NCBI GenBank assembly: GCA_018389105.1
Contig: JACATO010000982.1
Span: forward strand, 340,001-404,000
DNA length: 64,000 nt
Source of the DNA: Nautilus pompilius
Lineage: Eukaryota > Mollusca > Cephalopoda > Nautilida > Nautilidae
Reading direction: 5' to 3'
The notes beneath the pieces are model-generated. The model was not told the origin of the DNA and did no database searches. It was given only the letters and a program-made list of their open reading frames with translations. Made by a program: the position numbers and the translations under genes. Shown piece after piece: positions 23,001 to 34,111 of this stretch; position 1 is the first letter of the stretch; each line of letters starts with the position of its first letter.

Positions 23001-25381
23001 ATCATTATTTTCTCTTTTATCAGAATTTTGCAGCCACACAACTGACAGTCCTGGTCCAGGTAGGTAAAGTTTAACTTGCTTTACCCTCCAACCAAATACT
23101 CTAATGGAAGTTGTCAACAACATCCAACACCAGCTAATAACATTTGACCTAACATAAGCGGGAATGTTTTACTTCCTGGTTGTTATATCATGTATCCTTG
23201 AATACTAAAGCTACAGATGCACACGTGTGTGCAATCAGTAAATACAAACTTTACTGTTGTTTTTTTTTCTTTTTCAAAACTCTTCAGTTAATTTTTTGAT
23301 ATTAATCTAATATACATGATCCAGAAAGTAAGACAATAAGAGCAATACATACTGAAACATTATCCAGATGTGTAAGAAAGGAAATGCTTTAAATTGCATT
23401 GTATACAACTTCAGCAGTATATCAAAACTGTTTTGGTATTCTTGATGTCACTAAAACGCATAGTGTTTCTGCTTGTCCAAGTCTGACTTTGGACATTCAT
23501 CCTACAGCTTATACATTTTTCAAACACTTTACTGTTCCTTCAGGTGCAGTTAAAATTTTCATTTAATGTTTAAAAAAGAGGTGAAGTGGAGCCACTTGTC
23601 CACTAACATCTTTCTTCATGCATCCATCTAAAGCAACCTCACCAGGGAAAATTTGGAATTTATCACCCAGTCAAACAGACAGAAAGCAGTTGGTTAAAAA
23701 CGATACTTCTACTGAATTCCTTCTAATAAGAAAGTAGCAACAAAAATAAAATAAAAATGAATAAATTCTAAATTTCCTAAAAAATCAGATCCTAATTGTG
23801 AGAAATTATTTTTTTTTTCCCGGACAAGTTTGCAGTTTGTTTTCACCAGCAGTAAAAAAAAACAAACAAAAAAATCAGTTTGTCTTTGAAAAGAAAAATG
23901 TTACAGATTTTTGCATCCCCTATCATCATCAATCCTTCATTTGTGATTTGATGCGCTGATGTGACCACTCAGAGACATTGTACAACACAGGGTCTACGTG
24001 ATGACAGAATTCGGTGCTCAGCAAACAAAAACTAGCGAAAGTTCTTTTTATTGCAACCTCTGACCTCGAAGGCGAGAAAAGACAACTGACTCAACTAGAA
24101 AAGAACGGGATTCTACAAAATTTTCAAATAGTTCTTTGTTTTTTTTAAATCAAATCAAGACTAAAATAAAATGGGAAAGTTGTTCTTCCTTTTCTGCGGT
24201 GTCAAAATATTGAAAATACACGTGAAAATATTATAAAAAATAAAGTTCAAATTGTCACCAGTTGAAACTTGCCAACTAATATTTTAACTCGATCAGAATT
24301 CATTCTCGACATTAAATAAAACAACCCAATTCTGGCAACAACAACAAAAAAAAACATGCTGTTTAAATATGTAGATCTGGAAATTAAGAAAAGAGACAAA
24401 ATACATGCAAATTTTTAAAACAGAAATAGGGGAGTGGATGATCTAGTGAAGTTAAGACTTAAGTGTTTGTAACTCTTTAAATCTGAAATCCAAACAAGGC
24501 CTGGCTAGTATTTTGATACCATTACAATTTAATCTATGATCAGAAGTAGAAATACAATTTGATAAAGTCAAATTCTCCCTTCCAGACAAATGTGCAATAT
24601 ACTGCCCATGGATGCACTGGAGAGTGATATATACATAGGCAGTCTGACAATGACTGACAATTTAATCATAAAGAGAGAATGCTAGTTTTTTTTTCAGATT
24701 CTGTATTTAAAAAGTTATTTTTGTCTGATTGTTGGATAATCACTTCATTACAACAGAAGATATGGAAAAAGGTCAGAAAAGGCTGCAACAATTTGCGAGC
24801 TTGGCCAGTAGTTTATTAGCAAGAATCGACAGACAGATGACAAAGATAAGTTTTTGTCTATAGGACAGAAGTAATTAGTCTGCTTTCATTCCCAGTGCCC
24901 CCACTATGGATAACTTCAGAAATTTCAAAAGCTTCAATACTCACTGTCACACACATCTACAACAGTAGTGGCAAGCTACCATACATTGTGAAGGTACTAG
25001 CAAATAACATGACCTCTTCTAATTGCTCATTAACCAGCTCTGTTAATTAAATTAGCCTGCTGTGACATTTAATAATGGCTGGTATTCACAGGAAACTTTC
25101 CACATGGTTGATGATTAATTTTGCACTTGCTATCTAGGACAAACGGAAATGCATTATGGAATTGTTACAAATTCTGAAATCCTCTAAAGAAGAAGAAATT
25201 CCTTTGTATTATAATGTTCATTGGAAAAAGGACTAAATATATATATTTTTTAAAAAGAGGGATTACAATTTTAAAATCAGAATTTATTTTCAGATAAGCA
25301 CAATGAAATCTAAATATTGCAGCTACAAAGCAAAAAAAGTGCACTGATAAATAATAAAACTAAATGTTAAGTATATTTACT

Positions 25382-25382
<1 letters not shown>

Positions 25383-25431
<49 letters not shown>
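25383..25431. repeat. (ATT)n microsatellite
   Basis: About 16 uninterrupted ATT units. Confidence 0.95.
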
Positions 25432-26378
25432 GCTGTTCTAGATGTTCTTCCCCTTAACATGGATCAAAATAAGAGAAAAACTTGCAAAAACTCATTTGTT
25501 GACATTCAGTTTTTTCTTCCTCTTAATTTTAATTCCAAAATAATTTTGTTACTTTCTTGCAATTAAAAAAAAAAGTGTCAACTTTTTAAATTTGTCTTGC
25601 CATTTTGATTTTGCTTTAGATATGTACAAAAAAAAAAAAAAAACAGGCAGAAGGTGATGGAGAATTTCCAGTATGACCGCCTCTGTGTAGAATTTTCCTG
25701 CTTTTCTGTTTTGTTGACAGTAAAAACTGCAGACAGCCGAAAGATCAAAACAAAGCAGGAGGCTGAATTTGCAATGGTGGACTTTAGGTCTAATAAATTA
25801 GATGCCAAGAAGTGGCCAGATTAAAAAAAAAGAGCAAAAGACAACGGAAACTTGGTGAACTCTGATAAACAGAGCAAAACCTACATGCCTACCTACTTAG
25901 CAGATAGCGACAATCCTGTCCACTGCCTGCCCAATAAATCTAGAACAATGATTTGACAAGAAGACAGATAATAACCAAGGTAATATCTCCTCCAGTTAAT
26001 AATAGACAGAGATAGAGAACAGGAAGATAATGCAAAGCTTTCTATTAGTGGTGACCTTGCTCCCAGTTACATCTTGGCAATGACTAATCTTAAAGAACCT
26101 TCAATAGCTTGGCCAGATTTACTGTTTGTACATCTTGAAAAAACATTATTTAACAAGTTTTTTGATGCAACTCCTGATAAAACTAATGCTGCACCACTAC
26201 GAGAATCAGCTGCTAACTAGCAGTATATGACTTGCTAAGTAAAGACACAATATATTAGCACAAAATTAATGATAGTGCTGTAAAATAGGTTATCAATTAT
26301 GTATGAATGCAAATTCCATGCAGCCACCATGTTTACTGTTAACAAAGAACCAGTTTGACTAGACTGAGTCCGTGCCTA

Positions 26379-26404
26379 ATAATAATAATAATAATAATAA
26401 TAAT
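26379..26404. repeat. (AAT)n microsatellite
   Basis: About eight uninterrupted AAT/ATA units. Confidence 0.9.
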
Positions 26405-27604
26405 TTAATTCTAGACAGCAATTTAAATTTTTAAAATTCAGCATATAAACCAAGGCTATAACAAAGACGCTTCTCTGTATGTGAGATAAAATAATATGTA
26501 TGCACTTGAGAATCATGAGAGGAGCAAGAGCAGACAACTGCTCCCACCCTCAAGTTGATGGTGATAGTGTAATGATGGATTTGGACAACACCAGGACTGT
26601 TTACAATTTGTTTTGAACAAAAATGAGGTTTTTTTTTTTACTTCATTATTGTGGGTTCTAATGGAGTAGCACAACAGCAAAGAAAGCATACTAGCAACAA
26701 GAAAAATAAATTAAATTTTAAAAAATTCTAAATGAATTACAAGAAATATTTCTAAGTTAAAAAAAAAAAAAAATGTACCTTTTTATTTTTTGATGCTTAG
26801 TGAATACATCCCCACATTTGATATCATTTTGTCAATTAGCCCCCACCCCTCTGTAATTTATCCTGCAAACAGTTTTGGTCATTTTTTTCTCTCCACCCAA
26901 GAAAAAATCCTGCAGACACCCATGTTGAGAAGGTTAACCCAATCTCAACAGAGAAACCTTGATAAACAGTCTTTCAAGAGTTATTCACAATGATTTCAAA
27001 CATAAAAACTAGAAGTAATCTTGACCCAAATCAAAGCATTACAAAAAAGGAGATCAGATGGGACCTTAACTTAAAGTTAACAAATATGAGTTTCTTGTCA
27101 GAAATGTTTTAGCAAAAATCATATTTGAAATTAAGAATTTTATTCAAATTTTCCTATTGGTTTACTTATCATCAATGTTAAGAACAGATTCCAAACTTAA
27201 TTTTTCACTTATGCTAAAGTTAATGAGTATTTTATTAACATACCATTATCAAAGACAAACCAATCAGCTTTATGTCAGTAAAAAAAGATAACAACAACAA
27301 AACACAAAACAAAATATTTAGCCAAAATTAAATATTGTGTAATAGTTGACTTTCAGATTTTTCAATAAAAGTCAGAAATATACACTGTTGGTCACTAGCA
27401 ACCATCATAATGGACTTACTAATAAATATCACACATATTATATGCAATCAGTTTATTTGTACATATACTAAATATACAAATAAGATTGGCTTTAAAAAAA
27501 TATACTTTGCCAAGTTCAAGTGACCGAACAAAACAGCATGGCTGCATCTGGCCAGGTTGTATTTGAAATTTCCTTGTACATGGCAAAACATATCACAATG
27601 AACT

Positions 27605-27965
27605 CACATTACAACACTGACTGTGAGCAGTTGATAGTTCAGTGGATAGCCCACTGAGTTGCCAAACTAAGTGCCCAGTTTGAATTCCAGTCAGGGCCAA
27701 CTCAGGTTGGTGTAGCTCTCTAGCATGGTTTCTTTTGGGTTTCTCCCACATCTAAAAATAAATATGAAAACTTTCTAGTAGCTACATTTGGAAGTGCCTG
27801 GCCCCTTTTTGGGGGCAGCATAAGCAATTCTTTCTGAGGTTGTCTGTATCAATCAGGGTTGCCTCCAATGTTGAGAGGTTATCGTTGCAGAGGTTGGCGT
27901 ATGACACAACAATGAACTCTTACATAAAAATATCCTCCTGTGATATCTCATTGGTAAGGTAGGTC
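27605..27965 (+). mobile_element. tRNA-derived SINE, plus orientation
   Basis: The left end looks like a tRNA: an A-box-like stretch GATAGTTCAGTGGATAGC and a B-box-like stretch GTTTGAATTCCAGTC spaced as in Pol III promoters. The body contains GGGTTTCTCCCACATCTAAAAAT, the complement of the ATTTTTAGATGTGGGAG block in the copies at 5.3, 41.0 and 47.0 kb. This copy is the best for judging element polarity. The tail near 27900-27925 resembles the distal end of the 46.8 kb copy. Confidence 0.78.
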
Positions 27966-29630
27966 ATAATTATTATCTATCACTAGTGTACATAACTCCT
28001 CATCAGTCGATATATCTTAAATGTATATTTACAGTCTTAGTTATTTTTATAATGTTGTCCCTTCTTTTCTTATTCTTTAATTTAATCTTCTTTATTTTGT
28101 TTCTAAAGTCTAAAATATATTATCATCTAAAAAAGAAAGTTCCTAAAATGTTTCTGTAAAATGACCAGACTCTATAAGTTACAAAAATGGAAGATTAGAC
28201 TTCTCTTTAAACAACACCTTATGGTCTCAGCAACAACAACAAAAAAAAAAAAAATAGTACATTTTCAGAAAGATGATAGTGGATTGGGTACTGCACAGCC
28301 TAGAACTGCAATAAGATTCCTTCCTGTTAAATCTCTCAGCAATATTAATACTATTTGGGAATATAAGAGCGGAAAAAAAAAATTGTATATATATATTTTT
28401 TTTTCAAGTAGCTATTTAACTAACAGTTACATTCATCTTTTTCACATAAATAAAATAAGAAAAAAATTAAAGGCTACATTACAACTATCACAACTGTAAT
28501 GCAATAGTGAGAGAGTCAATACTTTAAGAGAGACTTGCAATAGCAGTCTGTTCTCTGCCTAGGCTTTAAGTCAAGCTTTGATAGACATCTGCTCTGACAA
28601 AGCAGCCTTTATCAACTGTTACATTTTTCTTTTTAAACTTTATAATTGTCCAAAAATTTCTAGTTACTTTTACACAATGCATCCTATTTCTTTCTTTTTT
28701 TTCATTTTTACTTCTACTTTTCTAGCATTAGTGCAACCAGCGATCTACATGGCCGCAAAAACATATCACTGATCTTAATCAGGAATAGTTGGCATTCCTC
28801 TCTGGCTCAAACCATTACATTTGCAATACTTCTGGAAGTCTCATCAAAATATCTGACTCCTCCTCCCATAAAAAATATCCCTAATTGAACTACAATTATC
28901 CCCACAGACAATTTTTTTAAAAAAAAAAAATTAAGATACAAGTTAAAATCTGATTTCAGATTTAAAAAAAAATAAAATGTTTATGAGCGACAGACTTTCG
29001 CTAATTAAGTGCATACTGAAAATTCCCTGAGTCACAATTTCCCCCCACATTTCTTTATTAATCTTCATGGAGTTTTAAAAGGTACAAAACTGAACATTAT
29101 CTGGCAAATGAGTTTTATCATTACTGTCAACAACATAAAATATCTGCTACTTATCAAGTAAATTACTAATGCTGAAATGCTGAACTTGATATTTATTCAA
29201 TGACCAAAACTTGTTTTTCTACTTTCGCTGTCATCTACATATTCAGAATTCAATTTATACATCACATTTAAAAAAAAAAAAAATCAACTTATATAATATA
29301 AATTCCCTATATTTTCTCGTTTCCTTTTAATGTAAGGTATTTTCATCTGTATGCTTTTTACATGCAAAGTACTTGACGTTATTTCAAGTATTTTTGTATC
29401 ATGTAACAGCTCGGTTACCATGGCAAACAAATGGCAATATTTCTCGATCATCAATATTTTCTAAATCTCTTTTCCTGAAGATTCACCAAACAGAACAACG
29501 AGGAGTATTTCTTTTGTCCTTTGTGTACAACAACAACAACCCCAATTAAAAACTAACAAAGGAGAAAAGGAAACAGTTTGGCGAGATTATAGAAATGTGG
29601 GTATTTATAAGTTTCATAACAATATCGGAG
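27966..29630. other. Intronic DNA, nothing recognised
   Basis: AT-rich with several A or T homopolymers. No coding exon or mobile-element end supported. Confidence 0.45.
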
Positions 29631-29633
29631 GAT

Positions 29634-30355
29634 ATGGAGAGAGAGGAGAGGAGAGAGCTGGTGGGAGAGAGGAGAGACAGAGAGATGGTGGAGAGAGATA
29701 GAGAGAGATGGTGGAGGGAGAGAGAGAGAGATGGAGAGAGAGATGGAGAGGAGGAGAGAGAGATGGTGGAGAGAGAGAGAGAGATGGGGAGGGAGAGAGA
29801 GAGAGACAAAGAGATGGTGGAGAGAGAGAGAGAGAGATGGTGGAGAGAGATAGAGAGAGATGGTGGAGGGAGAGAGAGAGAGAGAGATGGTGGAGAGAGA
29901 TAGAGAGATGGTGGAGAGAGAGAGGAGAGATGGTGGAGAGAGATAGAGAGAGAATAGTGGAGGAGAGAGAGAGATGGTGGAGAGAGAGAGAGATGGTGGA
30001 GATAGAGAGATGGTGGAGAGAGATAGAGAGAGATGGTGGAGGGAGAGAGAGAGAGAGAGAGATTGGTGGAGAGAGATAAATAGAGAGAGAGATTAGAGAG
30101 AGAGATGGTGGAGAGAGAGAGAGGAGAGGAGAGAGAGAGATTGGTGGAGAGAGATAAATAGAGAGAGAGAGAGAGAGAGAGAGAGATGGTGGAGGGAGAT
30201 AGAGCGAGGAGAGATGTTGGAGAGGCGAGATAGGAGAGATAGAGAGAGATGGGGGGAGAGAGAGATGGTGGAGAGAGAGATAAATAGAGAGAGAGAGATA
30301 GAGAGAGATGGTGGAGGGAGAGAGAGAGAGAGATGGTGGAGAGAGATAGAGAGAG
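29634..30355. repeat. GA-rich minisatellite, GAGATGGTGGAGAGAG units
   Basis: About 720 bases of almost pure purine on the plus strand. Variable units alternate (GA)n runs with GATGGTGGA and GATAGAGA. Long open frames on both strands here are products of the repeat (Arg/Glu-rich on plus, Ser/Leu-rich on minus) and not genes. It lies about 0.9 kb downstream of the putative first exon of the PDZ gene, in its first intron. Confidence 0.95.
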
Positions 30356-31242
30356 CCATGTATGTAGTACTTTGACTCAATGGGTTTTTCTTAAGTTACA
30401 CCCAAATCTACTAAATTTCTTCTTTAGATCCATATCTATTCTTCTCATTTCCTAGCAATGGGAGAATAATGATAATAATAATAATAGTCAATATATTGAA
30501 ATACTACGACCTTGTTCTCCTTTATACTTTATCAGCATTTCAGAAAGAAACATTTGTTTTGTTTTTTTTTTTTTCAGATTTCTCTTTTGTTTGTTCCAAG
30601 ATTTCCGTGTGATACATCAGACGGTTGGGGGATGATGTTTACACGCACATGTAGCAACCAACAGCACTGATAACAAACAGTGAGACTGACAATATTACTG
30701 CAGGTGACAGTAATAAACTAATGGCACACAATTACTATTACTCCCATGTAGAGAATACTGATCGTGTTTGTCTGTTTGTTTATTATTATTATTATTATTG
30801 CATTCCTTCACTCAAGCAGTGGCATAACCCTAATTGTAAAAAAATAATTAAAAAGGGAGTAGTCTTCAAACACCTGTACTACTGGTCTGTAATTAGAGCC
30901 AGCAGAATGCAGGAGAAAGTTTGAGAAGGGGAGATCGATGGTGCGGAGGCTGGGAGGTGACAGCGCAGACGAACTCCTTACTTGTTAACGCTACGTGGTA
31001 TCGCTCCGCCGGCAGTAGTCGGCCGAGACGGGGTGGGGGGGGGGGAATAAACAAAAGGGAGTAGAATTGAGGGAACGGTGGAGAGGGAAACGGCTGGGTC
31101 TTCTTCACCCTCCGCTCCTGCTGCCCAGGCGGCGATATATTGTTTCACCCCGCCGTCCTTCTCCCCAGCCCGGCTCGGCCTCCATGATCTCGCCAGCCGG
31201 GCGGCGATCGCGAACTACGGACGAGAAGATGCGTCGACTCAC

Positions 31243-31480
31243 CTTGGAGATTTCTATCGTACATCCATCCTCCCTGAAGCGCGCTGGCCCCCACCCCAGG
31301 GCGTACTTGTTATCCGAAAGGAGTCAGAGAGCTGCAGTCCGCCATCATTTCGAACCCCCCCAGCGATGATGACCCACTTTCAGTTCACCGAGAAAGTAGG
31401 TCAATGCAACAATGCAAAACGGCTGCCACTAGAAATGAAACGAAAGGGGAGGTACAAAAATTAGGATCGGACTTCGAGCG
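31243..31480 (-). other. Putative non-coding first exon of the PDZ gene
   Basis: The 3' border is the donor GTGAGT at 31242-31237 on the minus strand. The 5' border is approximate, placed inside the CpG-rich block. Short ATGs occur but do not join in frame to the coding exon at 14.9 kb, so it is best read as 5' UTR. It could instead belong to another transcript. Confidence 0.4.
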
Positions 31481-31483
31481 CGC

Positions 31484-31542
31484 GGAACGGAACGGGACGG
31501 AACGGAACGGAACGGAACGCGGAACGGAACGGAACGGAACGG
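31484..31542. repeat. (GGAAC)n pentanucleotide repeat in promoter
   Basis: About eleven GGAAC units with one GGGAC variant and one CGC interruption near 31520. It lies at the presumed transcription start of the PDZ gene. Confidence 0.93.
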
Positions 31543-31939
31543 ATGCTTCTCTCTCTTTTTTTAAAATAAACTTTTAGCTGAAGAATGGACTGACTAAACT
31601 GTAAATGCTTCCTTGGCACCAATCTACTGCCCCTTTACTGATCTGAGAAAGATCAGCCAAGTCGTGTAGTCGGTTACTAATATTACCAATCACCGTTGGC
31701 TGAGAAGAAAAATGCAATCAATTAAAAAAAAAACAACAACAACAAAAATAACTCGTTTGCGTGGCTCATTGGGGGGGGGTTGCGCTTTTACAGTATTAAT
31801 TTTTTTAAAAAAAAAAATTAAAGGGTGGGTATCGCTTTAATATAACTGGGTGAACAAATATATTTCTTATTTATAATGAGAATAGCATTAACGTGGGCAC
31901 ACTTTTTATTCTCCTTCAAATGCTAACTATGCAGAAGCT

Positions 31940-32263
31940 CAGAGCCGGTCCTAGCTATAGACGACATAGGCGGTCGCCTAGGGCGCCATCTGCTGGGGGT
32001 GTGGCGCATCTTTAGCAAGCCAAATTTATCTTTATTTTTGCTTCGATGATTAGCATTAGTCTGAACACTTTATCATTGTTATACTGTACGTTAATGCTGT
32101 ATTCGCGTGCACTTTGCATGTTACCAGCTTTATTGCTGTAATTAAATGCCATCTGTTTCTCTACACCCTTTGTTTACGCACTTTTTAAAGGTAGGTGTGT
32201 TTGTATTGGGGGCGCCAGTGATGATGTTCGCCTGGGGCTCCACATGGCCTTCGACCGGCTCTG
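31940..32263. mobile_element. hAT-type MITE, CAGAGCCGGTC ends
   Basis: 324 bases bounded by CAGAGCCGGTCCTAGC and GGCCTTCGACCGGCTCTG, imperfect inverted repeats starting with the CAG typical of hAT ends. Flanking octamers CAGAAGCT and CTCAAACT agree at 5 of 8 positions, consistent with an old 8-bp duplication. The interior has a GGCGCC pair near each end and no coding sequence. Confidence 0.75.
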
Positions 32264-33830
32264 CTCAAACTATGCATTTAATGCGATTAAAGATAGAATT
32301 AACAGAAGGCAGTATTTAATGGGTTTTGTGGTTGTTGCTGTTGTTCTTGCAGATTTCTATTTTACAGATGATAGTTTCAAATCTAAATTTTGGCCAGAGA
32401 ATCGAAAACCGGAAACGACCGTGTTAAAAGAAAACGGAAGGTCCGAACGAGATAGTAAAGGTGAGCTAAACTAAAAAGACGGGTGACGATCTTTATCGTA
32501 AATGTATCTACATTGTAAAGAAAAAATATTTAACCTCCAACGATTTCCAGTGGTTGGAGAAACGTCAAAATATCGAACCAAAGAGAACTTAGATAGGTTA
32601 AGGTGGTCATTAGCTACAGGCCAGGCAGTGATTTACAGTTAGGGTGGGGCACACGTTTATAGAGACAGAGAGCGAAAGAATGGGGGTGGGTGAAGAAAGC
32701 TGTTTTTAACCCAAGCTTTTCATTGATTTCTGTTTTCGATTGGTTTTTATTCTTAGTCATAAAACGCGGTCAGCAATAATCATCTCCCTTGAATCGCGCA
32801 GATCGTGTGCTGTTCTCGATTTAGGGGAAGTAACCGCTTATAATGCACGTATAAAGCTATTTAATTTGAAGAAATTACGTAGTTGTCTTTCTTTAAAAAA
32901 AAAAAAGAAAAAAAAGCGGTAGCTCGTTATAAATCCTAAATACTCGTCAACAAGCAATTTTTCCATTCTCTCGATCTTAGAATTAGTTGAGCTATAATAT
33001 TAATTTTTTTTTAATGTTTTGAAACTTCAGCCGATACGTAATCATCGTGGCTGGTGTCGATGACTGCGGATACCCACCCAAAATGACTTTGCTGCTAAGC
33101 ATCCCAGAACCGAATTATGGAAATTTTATAATTTTAATCTTTCTACACATTTTTAATGATTGTAACTTGTGGCCTTGAAACCGAGCTTACGTTTATCTTT
33201 TTAATTAAATACTTTCAAGGGTACTTGAATTTTTAAAATTCAGAATATCTGTATTTTAAAAGATTTTGGTTCCTGAGTCAAGCTGGATTCCCCCCCCTCT
33301 CTTTCTCTCGCCCCCTCCTCTCTCTCACAACCCCTCCCCCTGAGAGGATAAGTGAAGTCCGGACCAAGGAAATGGTTGAGGCCTTTTCATACTTTAGTTG
33401 TAATTTTCGTGTTTGCTTAGGTATTTGTCTGGACTTATTCATTGCTTATCTTAATTTAGGTCGGTGCCTGTTTGCACAGGAAGATAACCCTACGTCTATA
33501 TTAACTGTTTATCTCCATCTCTCGCTCGCCCCTACTTCCAAATCCGCCCCTTCCGCAGGGTTGATTTGATGATTTAAAATATTAAAAACTCGGCAAATAA
33601 ATAAAACAAAAATAAAGTTAGTTAATGATAGTATAATAAGATAAACAGGTGAACATATTTTGATGGCCCCCTCCAGGCCCGAGGCTCTACTGGCCGGGGA
33701 TGATGAAAAGAATAATTGTTTACTTAGAAAAGTTATGCGAAGTTAAATGGCCGATTTCTCTGAATACCTTTGTTGCAGGGCACTAAGTGATTATATAGCA
33801 CGAGCGTGTTGGACAGAGGTCCCAGTTTGT
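32264..33830. other. Spacer between head-to-head promoters
   Basis: Contains one copy of a 137-base repeat (separate entry), poly-A/T tracts and a C/T-rich block at 33290-33350. No exon recognised. It separates the 5' ends of the PDZ gene and POLR1G. Confidence 0.45.
32920..33056 (+). repeat. Dispersed direct repeat, copy 1
   Basis: Begins AGCTCGTTATAAATCCTAAA and ends CGATACGTAATCATCGTGGC. It is about 90% alike to 37740-37878 in the same orientation. No inverted ends and no coding sequence. Confidence 0.88.
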
Positions 33831-33899
33831 CATGGATAGAGAAGCGGAGCTCCGAACGACTTTTAAATTTCCGGAGTCGCGACAGAAGAGGTCCGGCGA

Positions 33900-34111
33900 A
33901 TGCAGGCGGGCAGGCCCGACCGACGGGACCGAATCACAAGTGACGATCGCCTACAGAACCACAAAACGCCCCCGGTTTGGAGACTGACACGAGTATTTCT
34001 CTTTTCGGACGTGGACTCGACCGCACCCCGGGCAGGAGGGAAGCCCGTCGTCATCGACGATGCTGACAATCCCAGCCGACGCTCTTCGCAGCGATTTCCA
34101 GGTTCGCGAAG
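33900..34111 (+). CDS. POLR1G: POLR1G exon 1 (candidate)
   Basis: ATG at 33900 with an in-frame stop upstream at 33864, 70 codons and two bases, then GAAG|GTAAGT. It joins exon 2 in phase through AG|T. The peptide is Arg-rich with IDDADNPSRRSSQRFPGSR before the junction. A shorter start at 34060 in another frame would need a weaker acceptor in exon 2. Without transcripts the first exon is provisional. Confidence 0.5.

Larger units (their letters stand above)
23001..27600. other. Gene-poor intronic DNA
   Basis: AT-rich sequence within the presumed long 5' intron of the PDZ gene. It holds trinucleotide runs (annotated separately) and poly-A tracts. No exon, RNA gene or transposon end was recognised. 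Confidence 0.5.
30900..31545 (-). promoter_or_regulatory. CpG-rich promoter region of the PDZ gene
   Basis: A local rise in GC and CpG density stands out from the AT-rich surroundings. It contains a minus-strand exon end with a consensus donor (CCAAG|GTGAGT at 31243). The position and orientation fit the 5' end of the minus-strand PDZ gene. Confidence 0.55.

Noticed and set aside
25383-26404. Trinucleotide runs as a CRISPR-like or regulatory array
   Set aside because: They are simple ATT/AAT microsatellites without spacers, common in AT-rich animal genomes.
27605-27680. A functional tRNA gene
   Set aside because: A- and B-box-like blocks exist, but the stems do not pair well and the sequence continues into the SINE body.
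29595-30380. Open frames over 100 codons on both strands
   Set aside because: They consist only of Arg/Glu/Gly or Ser/Leu repeats produced by the GA-rich minisatellite.
31067-31464. Two plus-strand open frames in the CpG-rich block
   Set aside because: Overlapping frames in GC-rich DNA with no domain. The only good splice signal here is on the minus strand, so they are probably by-products of low stop density.
32244-32474. 76-codon open frame beginning in the MITE right end
   Set aside because: It straddles the MITE boundary and lacks any domain or splice support.
33837-33991. Alternative POLR1G start at ATG 33834 (MDREAELRTTF)
   Set aside because: This frame meets a stop before the donor at 34111 and cannot join exon 2.
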